Shown: positions 8,902-17,679 of the stretch, one piece after another
How the letters are laid out: each line of letters starts with the position of its first letter
Position numbering within the stretch: position 1 is the first letter of the stretch
Notes under the pieces: generated by a model
The model's input: the letters and a program-made list of their open reading frames with translations, nothing else
Database searches by the model: none
Told to the model about the DNA's origin: nothing
Translations under genes and position numbers: made by a program
Source of the DNA: Deferribacteraceae bacterium V6Fe1
Lineage (GTDB): Bacteria; Chrysiogenota; Deferribacteres; Deferribacterales; Deferrivibrionaceae
Assembly: GCA_022813675.1 (NCBI GenBank)
Contig: CP063375.1
Span: 2,266,501 to 2,330,500 of the forward strand
Length of the DNA stretch: 64,000 bases
Direction of reading: 5' to 3'

Positions 8902-9845
8902 CACATTACCCCCAATATCCACTCATAAATCTTAGAAAACAGATTATCCATTAATGGATTTTCATCTGTCGTAAGAATATGTTTTACTCTATTATCATCC
9001 AAAATATCAATAGTTTTTCTTTCTGTTCCAATTTGTTTGAAGTAGTATTCAGTATAACCTGAATCAATAATATCATCGTATTTTGACTGCACCACGTAGA
9101 CAGGGATTTTCATCTCAGGCAATAAAGGGATAAGATGCCTTGAAAGCTTTGTAAGCTGATAAATTCCTTCAACAGGTCTAACATTGTAATAATGGTCTGC
9201 AAACCTGTCTTCAAAATTTTCTTTTTTGCTAAATTTTATAAATTTTCTTAAAAACGGCACAAAAATAACCTTATTGCTTTTTATTTTAAAAGCCGGGGAA
9301 AGCATTATTAAGCCGTCTACTTTATTAAATATGGCAACCTCAGCTGCCAAAAGTCCACCCATCGACTGCCCAATAACAAATATCTTTTTATTAGTATTTT
9401 TCAGCACATAATAACCATATTTTAACCCTTCATACATATCCACAAATGTTAGTTTATTAATATTTTCCGGAGAAGAAGCATGACCCGGAAGTCTCACCCC
9501 GTAGACAGCAAAACCTTTTTCATTCAGATACTCACCCAAGGCTTTCATTTCAAAAGGTGAAGCGGTAAAGCCATGAATCAACAAGATACCTACATCATTT
9601 GACCCTTTAAGATAAAAAGGCATATTGTCTTTATTTTCTACACCTTCAGATATTGCTCTTTTAGTATCAAGAATAAAAAGCTCTTCAGGGTTTACCTGGG
9701 AAAGGTCAACATATGGCTTAATAATATTCTTATCTGGCGTCTTCATACTGTCGTACAAATAACCCCCCAGTACTCCAAAAATTATCCATGGGATTATAAA
9801 CCATTTTACAATTGAGCCGAGTATATTTCTGTCGCCTACTTTCAA
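8901..9845 (-). CDS. Membrane-anchored alpha/beta hydrolase (carboxylesterase/monoacylglycerol lipase-like)
   Basis: A 314-residue protein with one N-terminal hydrophobic segment (VKWFIIPWIIFGVLGGYLY), probably a membrane anchor, then an alpha/beta hydrolase domain. The oxyanion/HG motif is LLIHGFTASPFEM, the nucleophile elbow is IGQSMGGLLAAE (GxSxG with Ser), and the late DD and VKHILTTDENP segments would supply Asp and His. The closest familiar groups are carboxylesterases and monoacylglycerol lipases. Substrate unknown. It overlaps the preceding dtxR-type gene by four bases and proC by one, so it is part of the leftward cotranscribed set. Confidence 0.8.
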   Translation of the reverse strand: MKVGDRNILGSIVKWFIIPWIIFGVLGGYLYDSMKTPDKNIIKPYVDLSQVNPEELFILDTKRAISEGVENKDNMPFYLKGSNDVGILLIHGFTASPFEMKALGEYLNEKGFAVYGVRLPGHASSPENINKLTFVDMYEGLKYGYYVLKNTNKKIFVIGQSMGGLLAAEVAIFNKVDGLIMLSPAFKIKSNKVIFVPFLRKFIKFSKKENFEDRFADHYYNVRPVEGIYQLTKLSRHLIPLLPEMKIPVYVVQSKYDDIIDSGYTEYYFKQIGTERKTIDILDDNRVKHILTTDENPLMDNLFSKIYEWILGVM

Positions 9846-10276
9846 TTTTCATCACACTTTGATTTAAACTTGTCTATATTTACGCATTTTGTATCGCTTT
9901 CAAGGATAAAGTCAAGGAAACAGGACAATTTGTGAAAAATATCTTCATCAATCACATGCTCAATACGGCAGGCATTCTCTTCCGCTTCTTTTTCTTCAAC
10001 ATTTAAAATTTTAATCAAAAATTCTTTTATCCTTTTATGTCTGTGATATATCTGCTTTGCATATTCCAAACCTTCTTTCGTAAGTGTTATCCCTTTATAT
10101 CTATTGTAGTTTACATAACCTTTTTCAGCTAAATACTTTAATGCACTTGTAACAGACGGCTTTTTAACGTTTAGCATTTCAGAAATATCTGTAGACCTTG
10201 CAACTTCATGTTTGCTTTCAAGGATAAGTATAGCCTCAAGATAGTCTTCCATATTTTTCGTTAATTTATCGTCCAC
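9842..10276 (-). CDS. DtxR/MntR-family metal-dependent repressor
   Basis: A 144-residue regulator with the DtxR/MntR architecture: an N-terminal winged helix (NMEDYLEAILILES, then ARSTDISEMLNVKKPSVTSALKYLAEKGYVNYNRYKGITLT) and a helical metal-binding dimerisation region (AKQIYHRHKRIKEFL, RIEHVIDEDIFHKL). There is no SH3-like third domain, as in MntR. Candidate metal ligands are Glu, His and Cys residues in the HRHKR and IEHV segments. It starts at a GTG preceded by GAGGTGA. The presence of mntP further down the same gene run makes Mn2+ the most likely co-repressor, with iron as the alternative. Confidence 0.85.
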   Translation of the reverse strand: MDDKLTKNMEDYLEAILILESKHEVARSTDISEMLNVKKPSVTSALKYLAEKGYVNYNRYKGITLTKEGLEYAKQIYHRHKRIKEFLIKILNVEEKEAEENACRIEHVIDEDIFHKLSCFLDFILESDTKCVNIDKFKSKCDEN

Positions 10277-10317
10277 TTCTCACCTCGTGCGGATTATTAC
10301 ACACTTAGCAATAAATT

Positions 10318-11301
10318 TCAAATTACTTTTTTATCTATCCCTTCGTATAACACTTTAAAGAAAATATTCTTTTCCATTTCATATTTTGGAGCAAAATGAA
10401 AAAAATGGACAAATTTGCTGTTTGACAGTTTAAATATTTCTTTTGATAGCTCTAACGTTAAATGTTTCTTTTTTATAGCGTGCATAACATCTTTTTTCAA
10501 AAACATTGCCTCTATCATAAGTATATGGCTATCTTTTGCGAAATTAACGGCTTTCTTGAAATTTTCGTAAGTTGGTGCAAGGTCAGTAATATATGTAATA
10601 TCCTGTGGAGGTGCGTATAAAATAAGCTCATTTTCAAGGTCAATTACACTCTTTTTAACCATCTCCCCTTCCATTTCTACTTCAAAAAAACCGTTCTTGT
10701 CAAAACATCTCAATTTTGCTTTAAGCTCGGCAATCCAAGGCCCCTTTTTGTATCCAAATTGTTCTAGTGCATCCTTTTTCACACTTACATGGATATCTTC
10801 TCTGATTCTAAACCCCAAAGTAACAATACCATGGTCAAAAAATTCATAATCAAGAGTAAATCCATCACCTAAGCTAATTAATGTTCTTTCTTTTTCATAC
10901 TCCTGTGGCACAAACCCTTCGCAAGCCTTAAACACTGCACCTTTTATTTTATCCTCATGAAGCTCAATCGCTTCAATTACAAGAGTATAATTTTTTATGA
11001 GATTCCAGGTATAGCCTGCAAGCTTACCTTTTACATTATTTATAAAACCAGGCGGGCCAAAAAATCTTAATCTACTGTCAGCACGGATAAACCCTCTCAA
11101 CAAGCGGTCAAATCCGTAAAAATGGTCAATGTGAGTATGACTTACAAATACATCTGTAATGCTTAATACTTCGGAATTTGTTATGTTTCCTATTCTTCCA
11201 CAATCAAGCAAAAATGCCGTCTTTTTGTAGATATTCCTGACAAAAAATGCCGAATCTTCAAAAGGGGAATTTATCTTTTTTATTATAAAGTTATTTCTCA
11301 T
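10318..11301 (-). CDS. MBL-fold metallo-hydrolase (RNase Z-like)
   Basis: A 327-residue metallo-beta-lactamase-fold protein. The metal motif HxHxDH is present as SHTHIDHFYG (His55, His57, Asp59, His60), with a later FDHGIVTLGFRI segment and IEAMF plus HFFHFAPKY near the C-terminus as further ligand regions. Its size and the DHFYGFDRLLRG continuation suggest the RNase Z/ElaC-like group, and it could process tRNA 3' ends. It is more divergent than canonical RNase Z, so another phosphodiesterase role is possible. Its start overlaps the stop of the kinase gene by one base. Confidence 0.7.
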   Translation of the reverse strand: MRNNFIIKKINSPFEDSAFFVRNIYKKTAFLLDCGRIGNITNSEVLSITDVFVSHTHIDHFYGFDRLLRGFIRADSRLRFFGPPGFINNVKGKLAGYTWNLIKNYTLVIEAIELHEDKIKGAVFKACEGFVPQEYEKERTLISLGDGFTLDYEFFDHGIVTLGFRIREDIHVSVKKDALEQFGYKKGPWIAELKAKLRCFDKNGFFEVEMEGEMVKKSVIDLENELILYAPPQDITYITDLAPTYENFKKAVNFAKDSHILMIEAMFLKKDVMHAIKKKHLTLELSKEIFKLSNSKFVHFFHFAPKYEMEKNIFFKVLYEGIDKKVI

Positions 11302-12836
11302 TACTTATCAAAAATTTTATAGTTTTTTTCAATATTTTCTTCTACCCCGCTTGTCGTATCAATCAAAAAGTCACAACCAATATCTTCAAAAGATTCCTTT
11401 TGTTTAAAATAGAGTTCAGGTCGCCCGTCAGTGGCAATTTTTTTATCTTTTCTATCAGCAAGCCTTTTTAAAATCGTATTATCATCCGCTTCACATTTTA
11501 TTTTCAAAGGCTTTATATTAATATTTTCTTGAAATTGTCTCAAATATTCCTTTTTAGAAAAACTGCCGTCCACAATTGTCATCCTGTTAATTTTTAATTT
11601 TTCGTCCGCAAGTTTTCCTAACTCTTTGTAGATAGTTAGAGAATTTTCATATGAATATATCCCTTTATTAAAATCTTCATTTACCTTTTCAACTTTGTCT
11701 ATGTTGAAATATTCTTTTCTAAATTCATCCGTATTAACTCTAAAAGATGGGAGTTTTTGATTTAACATTTTTGAATTCTTGCTCTTGCCTGAGCCCATAA
11801 GACCGTAATAAATTACAAGTTTAGGCTCAATCATATTTAAAGCGTATGTCAGACTCAAATCAAGAAGCCTTTTTAACTTATCTAATTCCTCAAGATATTT
11901 TTCACTGCCTTCGTCAAGTCCGCTTAACATAAAACAAGCTATCTTAACCCTTACATACGCTCTGTAACATTTATAAAAATTTAAAAGTCTTAATGTATCG
12001 CTGTCATTATAAACTGTTAGAAATCCTTTAAGACATGCATCAGAAAGCCCTATCTCTCCGGTCTGGTCAAGCTCCATTAAAAGAAATCCAAAGTCAGAAA
12101 TCACATCATTATATCTAAATCTTTTATTAAATTCTATACAGTCTACAAGGCCAATACCGTTTTCATCTTCGTAAATATGCTCTAACCGTAAATCTCCATG
12201 ACCGTCAATAATATAACCGTCAGAAAGCCTTCTTTCAAAAAGCTCTTTATTTCCTTCAAGAAAACCTAATGTTTTGTCCTTAATAAACTCATAAATGCCA
12301 TTATCTATAAATTTACCTACAAAAGGTTCTGTTTGTTCGAAATTCTCCTGACAGTTTTTTAATATTACATCAAAGCTTCCATTCTCTTTAGCATTTTCGT
12401 AATTTGTATTGATACTTTTAAAAAGTGTCCCGATATGTTTACCTATCTCAAAAATATATTTTTCATCAACTTGGCTATTTTTTATTTTAGTCGATAAAAA
12501 ATTATTATCATCAATACGTTTCATCTTAAGGACATAATCAACCGTTACCAAAGTATTGTGAAAAGGGACAAGTACAAACTCTTTACCTCGTCTTGCTATC
12601 TTCAAAACCTCTTCATAAATCCCCTTTGAAAACCTTTCATTAAGCTCTTTTTCCAAGATACAATATATTTTTCTCTGAGTTGAAAGCTTAAAGTCCAGAA
12701 AACCAAAATCCACAGCTTTTTTCAACTTGTATACATAGTCCTTTGTAAGCATTACATAAGATATATGGGTTTCGATTATTTTTTCAGGCTTAACCAGCTC
12801 TTTTAAAATAAGTGCAGAGGGAGAGAGTTCGCTCAT
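11301..12836 (-). CDS. Fused aminoglycoside-phosphotransferase-like / P-loop kinase protein
   Basis: A 511-residue two-domain protein. The N-terminal 330 residues are of the APH/choline-kinase fold, with the catalytic loop DGHGDLRLEHIY and the metal-binding GLVDCIEFNKRFRYNDVISDFGF. The C-terminal 170 residues are a P-loop kinase or Zeta-toxin-like domain with Walker A YYGLMGSGKS and a lid segment ILKRLADRKD. This fusion is a recognised but functionally uncharacterised bacterial family; despite the APH label there is no reason to infer antibiotic resistance. It overlaps the upstream cysteine hydrolase by four bases (ATGA) and the downstream MBL gene by one. Confidence 0.8.
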   Translation of the reverse strand: MSELSPSALILKELVKPEKIIETHISYVMLTKDYVYKLKKAVDFGFLDFKLSTQRKIYCILEKELNERFSKGIYEEVLKIARRGKEFVLVPFHNTLVTVDYVLKMKRIDDNNFLSTKIKNSQVDEKYIFEIGKHIGTLFKSINTNYENAKENGSFDVILKNCQENFEQTEPFVGKFIDNGIYEFIKDKTLGFLEGNKELFERRLSDGYIIDGHGDLRLEHIYEDENGIGLVDCIEFNKRFRYNDVISDFGFLLMELDQTGEIGLSDACLKGFLTVYNDSDTLRLLNFYKCYRAYVRVKIACFMLSGLDEGSEKYLEELDKLKRLLDLSLTYALNMIEPKLVIYYGLMGSGKSKNSKMLNQKLPSFRVNTDEFRKEYFNIDKVEKVNEDFNKGIYSYENSLTIYKELGKLADEKLKINRMTIVDGSFSKKEYLRQFQENINIKPLKIKCEADDNTILKRLADRKDKKIATDGRPELYFKQKESFEDIGCDFLIDTTSGVEENIEKNYKIFDK

Positions 12837-13348
12837 ATTATTTCACCATTATGTACATTTTTTATCTGATAAAGACCGACTTCGTGACCATAATCATCAA
12901 GACCTATCACACAGTCTTTAGGAACAATTACTTTATAATTACGACTAACTGCGTCAGCTACCGTATATAGTACGCAAATATTTGTCACAAGCCCTGTAAC
13001 GATGAGCGTATCAATACCGTGCTTTTTCAAAATTTCATCTAAATTTGTGTTGTAAAACCCCGAATATCTCGTTTTAGGAACAATTATATCTTCACTTTCT
13101 GGAGCAAGCTCTTTGACTACCTTTGCCCCGTCAGTCCCTTCAACGCAGTGTTTAGGCCAAATCTCAAACTCTTTATCGTTGGCGTCATGATTATCACACA
13201 CATAAATAACGGGATAATTTTCTTTTTTGGCAATTTCTATCTGTTTCTTTATTGAGGGAATAATCTTTTCAGCACCTTTCACCTGCAAAGGAGCCCCTTC
13301 TAACACAAAATCATTAAGCATATCAACAATTATAAGAGCCTTTTTCAT
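12833..13348 (-). CDS. Cysteine hydrolase, nicotinamidase/isochorismatase family
   Basis: A 171-residue enzyme with the complete Asp-Lys-Cys triad of the family: Asp9 in LIIVDMLNDF, Lys92 in VPKTRYSGF and Cys125 in TGLVTNICVL, and the cis-peptide region before the Cys. CDNHDANDKEFEIWPKHC resembles the metal-binding loop (D-x-H-type) of nicotinamidase PncA, so nicotinamide to nicotinate in NAD salvage is the best guess. Related amidohydrolases acting on other amides or ureas cannot be excluded. It overlaps nfo by four bases and the downstream kinase by four. Confidence 0.78.
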   Translation of the reverse strand: MKKALIIVDMLNDFVLEGAPLQVKGAEKIIPSIKKQIEIAKKENYPVIYVCDNHDANDKEFEIWPKHCVEGTDGAKVVKELAPESEDIIVPKTRYSGFYNTNLDEILKKHGIDTLIVTGLVTNICVLYTVADAVSRNYKVIVPKDCVIGLDDYGHEVGLYQIKNVHNGEII

Positions 13349-14178
13349 ATGTCACCCCTCAAGCTCTTTAAGATTTCAATTTCACCTTTGTAAGTCTCCC
13401 CTTCTTTTACGGGAGTCTCTAAAATACCCAATACATTTTCAAATCTTCTATCGTTTACAACTCTTTTGAAAAAATCAATACCTATAGTCCCTTTCCCTAA
13501 AAGCTCATGTCTGTCAAGCTTTGAAGAGAAGTCTTTTTTAGAATCATTTAAGTGAAATACCTTTATTTTATCCCCAAATTTTGCAAAAAGCTCATCAAAA
13601 ACTTTGTCATATTGGTTTACTATGTCAAATCCGGCCGAATACATATGACATGAGTCAAGACATATATTGAGTTTATGAGAGTATTTTGACATATTAAAAA
13701 TTTTTTCAAAATGCTCAAGCTTATAACCAAGATTTGTCCCCTGCCCTGCAGTAATCTCCAAAAGTATAGAGGCTTCAAAACCATTTTCATCGTATGCTTT
13801 ATCAATCATTTGGGCAACAAGTTTGAGTCCTTCATCTTCACCCACTCCAAGATGTGAGCCCGGATGGATTACATAATATTTTATATTTAACTGGTCACAC
13901 CTTTTAAGCTCATCCACCATACTTAAATATGATTTTTCTTTAATATCCGGTTTAATAGAAGCCATATTAATGAGATAGCTACTGTGACAACAAACCGGTA
14001 AGCTATATTTATCATGAAGCTCAAAATATTTTTTTATGTCTTTGTCGCTAAGAGGTTTTGCTACCCAACGGTTTGAGTTTTTAACAAAAACCTGTATGCA
14101 CTCGCAACCGTCTGCTGCTCCCCTTTCAAAAGCCTTGTAAATACCACCGCTAATTGACTCGTGAGCACCTAAAAACAT
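13345..14178 (-). CDS. nfo: Endonuclease IV (AP endonuclease)
   Basis: A 277-residue TIM-barrel DNA repair enzyme that cuts at abasic sites. The sequence follows the family from the start: FLGAHESISGGIYKAFERG, then CIQVFVKNSNRW, VCCHSSYLINMAS, YVIHPGSHLGVGEDEGL, LLEITAGQGTNLG, ICLDSCHMYSAGFDI, FHLNDSKKDFSSKLDRHELLGKGTIG and ILETP, which include the metal-binding His, Glu and Asp ligands of the trinuclear Zn site. It is cotranscribed with fbp (six-base gap) and overlaps the following gene by four bases. Confidence 0.93.
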   Translation of the reverse strand: MFLGAHESISGGIYKAFERGAADGCECIQVFVKNSNRWVAKPLSDKDIKKYFELHDKYSLPVCCHSSYLINMASIKPDIKEKSYLSMVDELKRCDQLNIKYYVIHPGSHLGVGEDEGLKLVAQMIDKAYDENGFEASILLEITAGQGTNLGYKLEHFEKIFNMSKYSHKLNICLDSCHMYSAGFDIVNQYDKVFDELFAKFGDKIKVFHLNDSKKDFSSKLDRHELLGKGTIGIDFFKRVVNDRRFENVLGILETPVKEGETYKGEIEILKSLRGDI

Positions 14179-14184
14179 ATCGAT

Positions 14185-15177
14185 TTATTTACCCATAAAC
14201 TCTAAATACTTCTTTACTTCAAACTCCGAGCCTATAATTAGCGGAGTTTTTTGGTGTAGACTTTCAGGCACAATATCAAGGATATCTCTTTCTCCGTCAG
14301 TTGCCATTCCACCTGCTTGTTTGATTATAAATGCAAGTGGGTTAGCCTCATAGAGAAGTCTTAATTTACCTTTAGGATTTTTTGAATCACCTGGATAGAG
14401 AAAAATTCCACCTTTTAAAAGGTTTCTATGAAAATCAGCCACAAGTGAGCCGATATATCTGGTAGTATAGCTTCTCTCTTTATAATTCTTTATAAACTCC
14501 ACAAAATTTCTTATTCTGTCATCCCATTTGTGATAATTTGCCTCGTTGATGCTGTAAATTTTCCCTTCTTTCGGTACTTTCATGTCAGGATGCGAAAGTA
14601 TAAATTCGCCTACCGACGGGTCTAAAGTAAAACCGTTGACCCCATTTCCTGTCGTATAAACAAACATTGTACTTGAGCCGTAAATCACATAACCGCTCGC
14701 TACCAAATCGCGCCCAGGCTGTAAAAAATCTTCTTCACAGCCGTCAACAGAGCTGTCCGATTTTCTTTTATAAATACCAAATATTGTCCCGATACTTATG
14801 TTCACGTCTATGTTACTTGAGCCGTCAAGAGGGTCAAATACTACAAGATACTTACCCTTAGGATATTTACTCGGTATACGAATTACCTCATCGACCTCTT
14901 CGCTTGCCATTCCGCAAATCTGCCCTGTGTGGTCAAGTGCTTGAATCATCTTTTCATTGGCATATACATCAAGTTTTTGCTGCTCCTCACCATGATAATT
15001 GGTGCTGTCAGTTTTACCAATAATATTTACAAGGCCAGCTTTATTCACTTCTCTACTAATTATCTTTGCTGCAAAAGCAATCTGCTCTAAAATTAAAGTA
15101 AAATCTCCTGTTGCAGTTGGAAATTTTCTCTGTTCTTCAAGCAAAAATCTACTCAAATTTGTAAGCCCTTTACTCAT
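14185..15177 (-). CDS. fbp: Fructose-1,6-bisphosphatase, class I
   Basis: A 330-residue gluconeogenic phosphatase (fructose 1,6-bisphosphate to fructose 6-phosphate). The metal-binding signature FDPLDGSSNIDVN is intact, with SEEVDEVI upstream, FILSHPDMKVP, and YIGSLVADFHRNLLKGGIFLYPG and LYEANPLAFIIKQAGG downstream, as in class I enzymes. It is the first gene of the long leftward series that continues to mqnA. The start ATG has GGGGTGAG upstream. A gap of about 80 bases separates it from the epimerase gene. Confidence 0.94.
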   Translation of the reverse strand: MSKGLTNLSRFLLEEQRKFPTATGDFTLILEQIAFAAKIISREVNKAGLVNIIGKTDSTNYHGEEQQKLDVYANEKMIQALDHTGQICGMASEEVDEVIRIPSKYPKGKYLVVFDPLDGSSNIDVNISIGTIFGIYKRKSDSSVDGCEEDFLQPGRDLVASGYVIYGSSTMFVYTTGNGVNGFTLDPSVGEFILSHPDMKVPKEGKIYSINEANYHKWDDRIRNFVEFIKNYKERSYTTRYIGSLVADFHRNLLKGGIFLYPGDSKNPKGKLRLLYEANPLAFIIKQAGGMATDGERDILDIVPESLHQKTPLIIGSEFEVKKYLEFMGK

Positions 15178-15259
15178 ATCTCACCCCGAAAGTAAATTTT
15201 ATAAATTTCTAACAAATTATAATTCATAAATAAAGCAAAAATACCCGTTATTAAAATAA

Positions 15260-16231
15260 CTAATCCACTAACGGAATTTTTGAAGCAAATTCGTAATTAT
15301 CTTTATACCATTTTATAGTATTTTCTATCCCTTCTTCCAAAGAAACTTGAGGCTGCCACCCTAATATATTTTTTGCTTTTGACACTTCCGCCCATGTGGC
15401 AAGCATATCTGCCTTGTGAAATGGCTTATAATCATACTCCACTTTTTTATTTAGATATTTTGATATTAATTCTATGGCATATGATAGTTTGTGAGGGTTA
15501 TTGTTACCAAGATTAATTATTTCATAGCCAACATTTTTAAGTGCTTTTACCGTTCCGTCAGCAATATCCGTAACATATGTAAAATCTCTAGACTGACTGC
15601 CATCACCATACAAGGTAATAGGCACATTTTTATCTATAAGGCTTATAAACTTAAAAATACTCATATCAGGTCTGCCCGCAGGACCATACACGGTAAAATA
15701 TCTCACTATTGTAACATCTATTCCGTATAAGTAATTGTAAGTATAACATGACACTTCAGCACTTTTTTTAGACGCTGCATAAGGGGAAATCGGCGTATTG
15801 ACAGGCTTGTCCTCGCTAAAAGGGGTCTCAAGTCCTGCATAAAGACTTGAGGTTGATGCAAGCACAAATTTTTTGACACCATAATCTTTGCAAAGCTCAA
15901 GCAGATTAACTGTCCCTGTCGAATTTGTATCATAATAAACAAATGGATTTACAAGGCTGTATCTTACCCCCGCCCTTGCAGCCAAATTAATTACGGCATC
16001 TATTTTAAATGTCTGAAACAGTACACTCATCGCCTCAAAATCTGAAATATCGGCTTTAATAAATTTAAAATTTTTATTATTTTCAAATTGCTTGAGTCTA
16101 TACTCTTTAAGCTCCGGGCTGTAATAATCATTGAGATTATCAACTCCCACCACAAAGTGCCCTTCATCGAGAAGTTTTTTCAGCGTAAAAGATGCTATAA
16201 AACCTGCAACACCGGTCAACAGTATATTCAT
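15260..16231 (-). CDS. NAD-dependent sugar-nucleotide epimerase (UDP-glucuronate 4-epimerase-like)
   Basis: About 323 residues, an extended short-chain dehydrogenase. Motifs: ILLTGVAGFIASFTLKKLL (GxxGxxG NAD site), VGVDNLNDYYSPELK, NLAARAGVRYSLVNP, the Tyr-Lys pair in SPYAASKKSAE, and VRYFTVYGPAGRPDM. NDYYSPELK and ARAGVRYS are characteristic of UDP-glucuronate 4-epimerases, but UDP-glucose 4-epimerase is not ruled out. The usual GxxGFIG has Ala at its final glycine (GVAGFIA). I chose the ATG at 16229-16231, preceded by GAGGA, over the GTG at 16243, which overlaps the cysS stop. Cotranscribed with cysS. Confidence 0.82.
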   Translation of the reverse strand: MNILLTGVAGFIASFTLKKLLDEGHFVVGVDNLNDYYSPELKEYRLKQFENNKNFKFIKADISDFEAMSVLFQTFKIDAVINLAARAGVRYSLVNPFVYYDTNSTGTVNLLELCKDYGVKKFVLASTSSLYAGLETPFSEDKPVNTPISPYAASKKSAEVSCYTYNYLYGIDVTIVRYFTVYGPAGRPDMSIFKFISLIDKNVPITLYGDGSQSRDFTYVTDIADGTVKALKNVGYEIINLGNNNPHKLSYAIELISKYLNKKVEYDYKPFHKADMLATWAEVSKAKNILGWQPQVSLEEGIENTIKWYKDNYEFASKIPLVD

Positions 16232-16239
16232 GTTTATCC

Positions 16240-17670
16240 TCACCTAATTTTTTTAGCTCTAAATTTTGTACCTTCCAAAGTATCGAGAAGCTCTACACCC
16301 TTCTCTTTGAGATAATCCCTTATTTCATCCGCCTTTGCAAAATCTTTATTTTTTCTTGCCAAATTTCTTTCTTCTATCAGTTTGTTAAGCTCATCTTCAT
16401 CTATAATAAGATTTGCCTTAAACCACTCTTCAGGCTCTTTTTGAATAATCCCAAGCACATCAAGGCAAGCTGACTTAACCTTTTCTACGATTTCCAAAAG
16501 TAAGTTGTAGCTTTGCTCGTCAGGTTTATTTGTAAGAATTATGTTCAATGCTTTGACAAACTCAAAAAGATATGAAAGAGCAGCGGGTGTATTAAAATCA
16601 TCATCCATTGACTTTGTAAAACCTTCAAAAAAATCATTACCTGCTTTTTCAACCTCAACAGCCAAATTTTTTGATTTTTTAGTCGGTTTGTAACTTTTAA
16701 CCTCATCAAGCGCAGTATAAATTCTGTCAAGGGCACGCTCAGCCTCAATCAAATTATCCTGAGAAAAATCCAGAGGTGACCTGTAATGAGTGGTAAGTAA
16801 AAAATATCTTAATGCTTCCCTGTCAAATTCTTTTAAAATATCTTTTATGGTAAAAAAGTTGCCAAGAGATTTGGACATCTTTTCTTTGTTTATGTTCACA
16901 AAACCGTTATGCATCCAGTACTTTGCAAATGTTTTGTCTTCAGATGCCTCAGATTGGGCAATCTCATTTTCATGATGAGGAAATACAAGGTCTTTACCGC
17001 CACCGTGTATATCAAAAGGGATTCCCAATATTTTTGAGCTCATTGCACTGCACTCTATATGCCAACCCGGTCTTCCAAGCCCCCATGGACTTTGCCAGCC
17101 TGGCTCATTTTCCTTACTCTTTTTCCACAATGCAAAATCAAGGGGGTCTTCTTTTATTTCGTTAATATCTACCCTTGCCCCTGAAAGTAAATCATCAATG
17201 CTTCTATGGGAAAGCTTACCGTAATCTTTAAACGCCCTTACCCTGAAATATACATCCCCATTCTTTTCATAGGCATATCCCTTTTCTATCAATCTTTCAC
17301 AAAGGCCAATCATTTCATTGATAAATTCGGTAGCCTTTGGGGTATAATCAGGTCTATCCACCATAAGAGCAGCCATATCGTCATCATGAGATTTGATATA
17401 TCTGTCCGTAAGCTCTTTCCATGAAATGCCAAGTTCATTGCTCCTCTTGATAATCTTGTCGTCTATGTCGGTAAAATTTTTGACAAATGTAACCTTATAA
17501 CCTTTATATTTCAGATATTTCCTTATTACGTCAAATACTACCGAGCTTCTTGCATGCCCTATATGGCAATCATCATAAACAGTAACGCCACATACATACA
17601 TTTTTACTTCATCATCATGTATCGGCTCGAAAGTTTCCTTTTTGAGTGTCATCGTATTAAAAATTTCCAT
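16240..17670 (-). CDS. cysS: Cysteinyl-tRNA synthetase
   Basis: A 476-residue class I aminoacyl-tRNA synthetase. The N-terminus MYVCGVTVYDDCHIGHARS contains a zinc-binding Cys (Cys27) and the HIGH motif (residues 36-39). RPGWHIECSAMS holds a further Cys, and FPHHENEIAQSEA and the KMSKS motif (NKEKMSKSLGNFFTI) complete the active site. The C-terminal DALR-type helical region ends LIEERNLARKNKDFAKADEIRDYL, the usual CysRS tail. Normal length. It starts nine bases after the ABC ATPase gene and is followed by the epimerase, so the three form one leftward unit. Confidence 0.96.
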   Translation of the reverse strand: MEIFNTMTLKKETFEPIHDDEVKMYVCGVTVYDDCHIGHARSSVVFDVIRKYLKYKGYKVTFVKNFTDIDDKIIKRSNELGISWKELTDRYIKSHDDDMAALMVDRPDYTPKATEFINEMIGLCERLIEKGYAYEKNGDVYFRVRAFKDYGKLSHRSIDDLLSGARVDINEIKEDPLDFALWKKSKENEPGWQSPWGLGRPGWHIECSAMSSKILGIPFDIHGGGKDLVFPHHENEIAQSEASEDKTFAKYWMHNGFVNINKEKMSKSLGNFFTIKDILKEFDREALRYFLLTTHYRSPLDFSQDNLIEAERALDRIYTALDEVKSYKPTKKSKNLAVEVEKAGNDFFEGFTKSMDDDFNTPAALSYLFEFVKALNIILTNKPDEQSYNLLLEIVEKVKSACLDVLGIIQKEPEEWFKANLIIDEDELNKLIEERNLARKNKDFAKADEIRDYLKEKGVELLDTLEGTKFRAKKIR

Positions 17671-17679
17671 GGAGACTCC

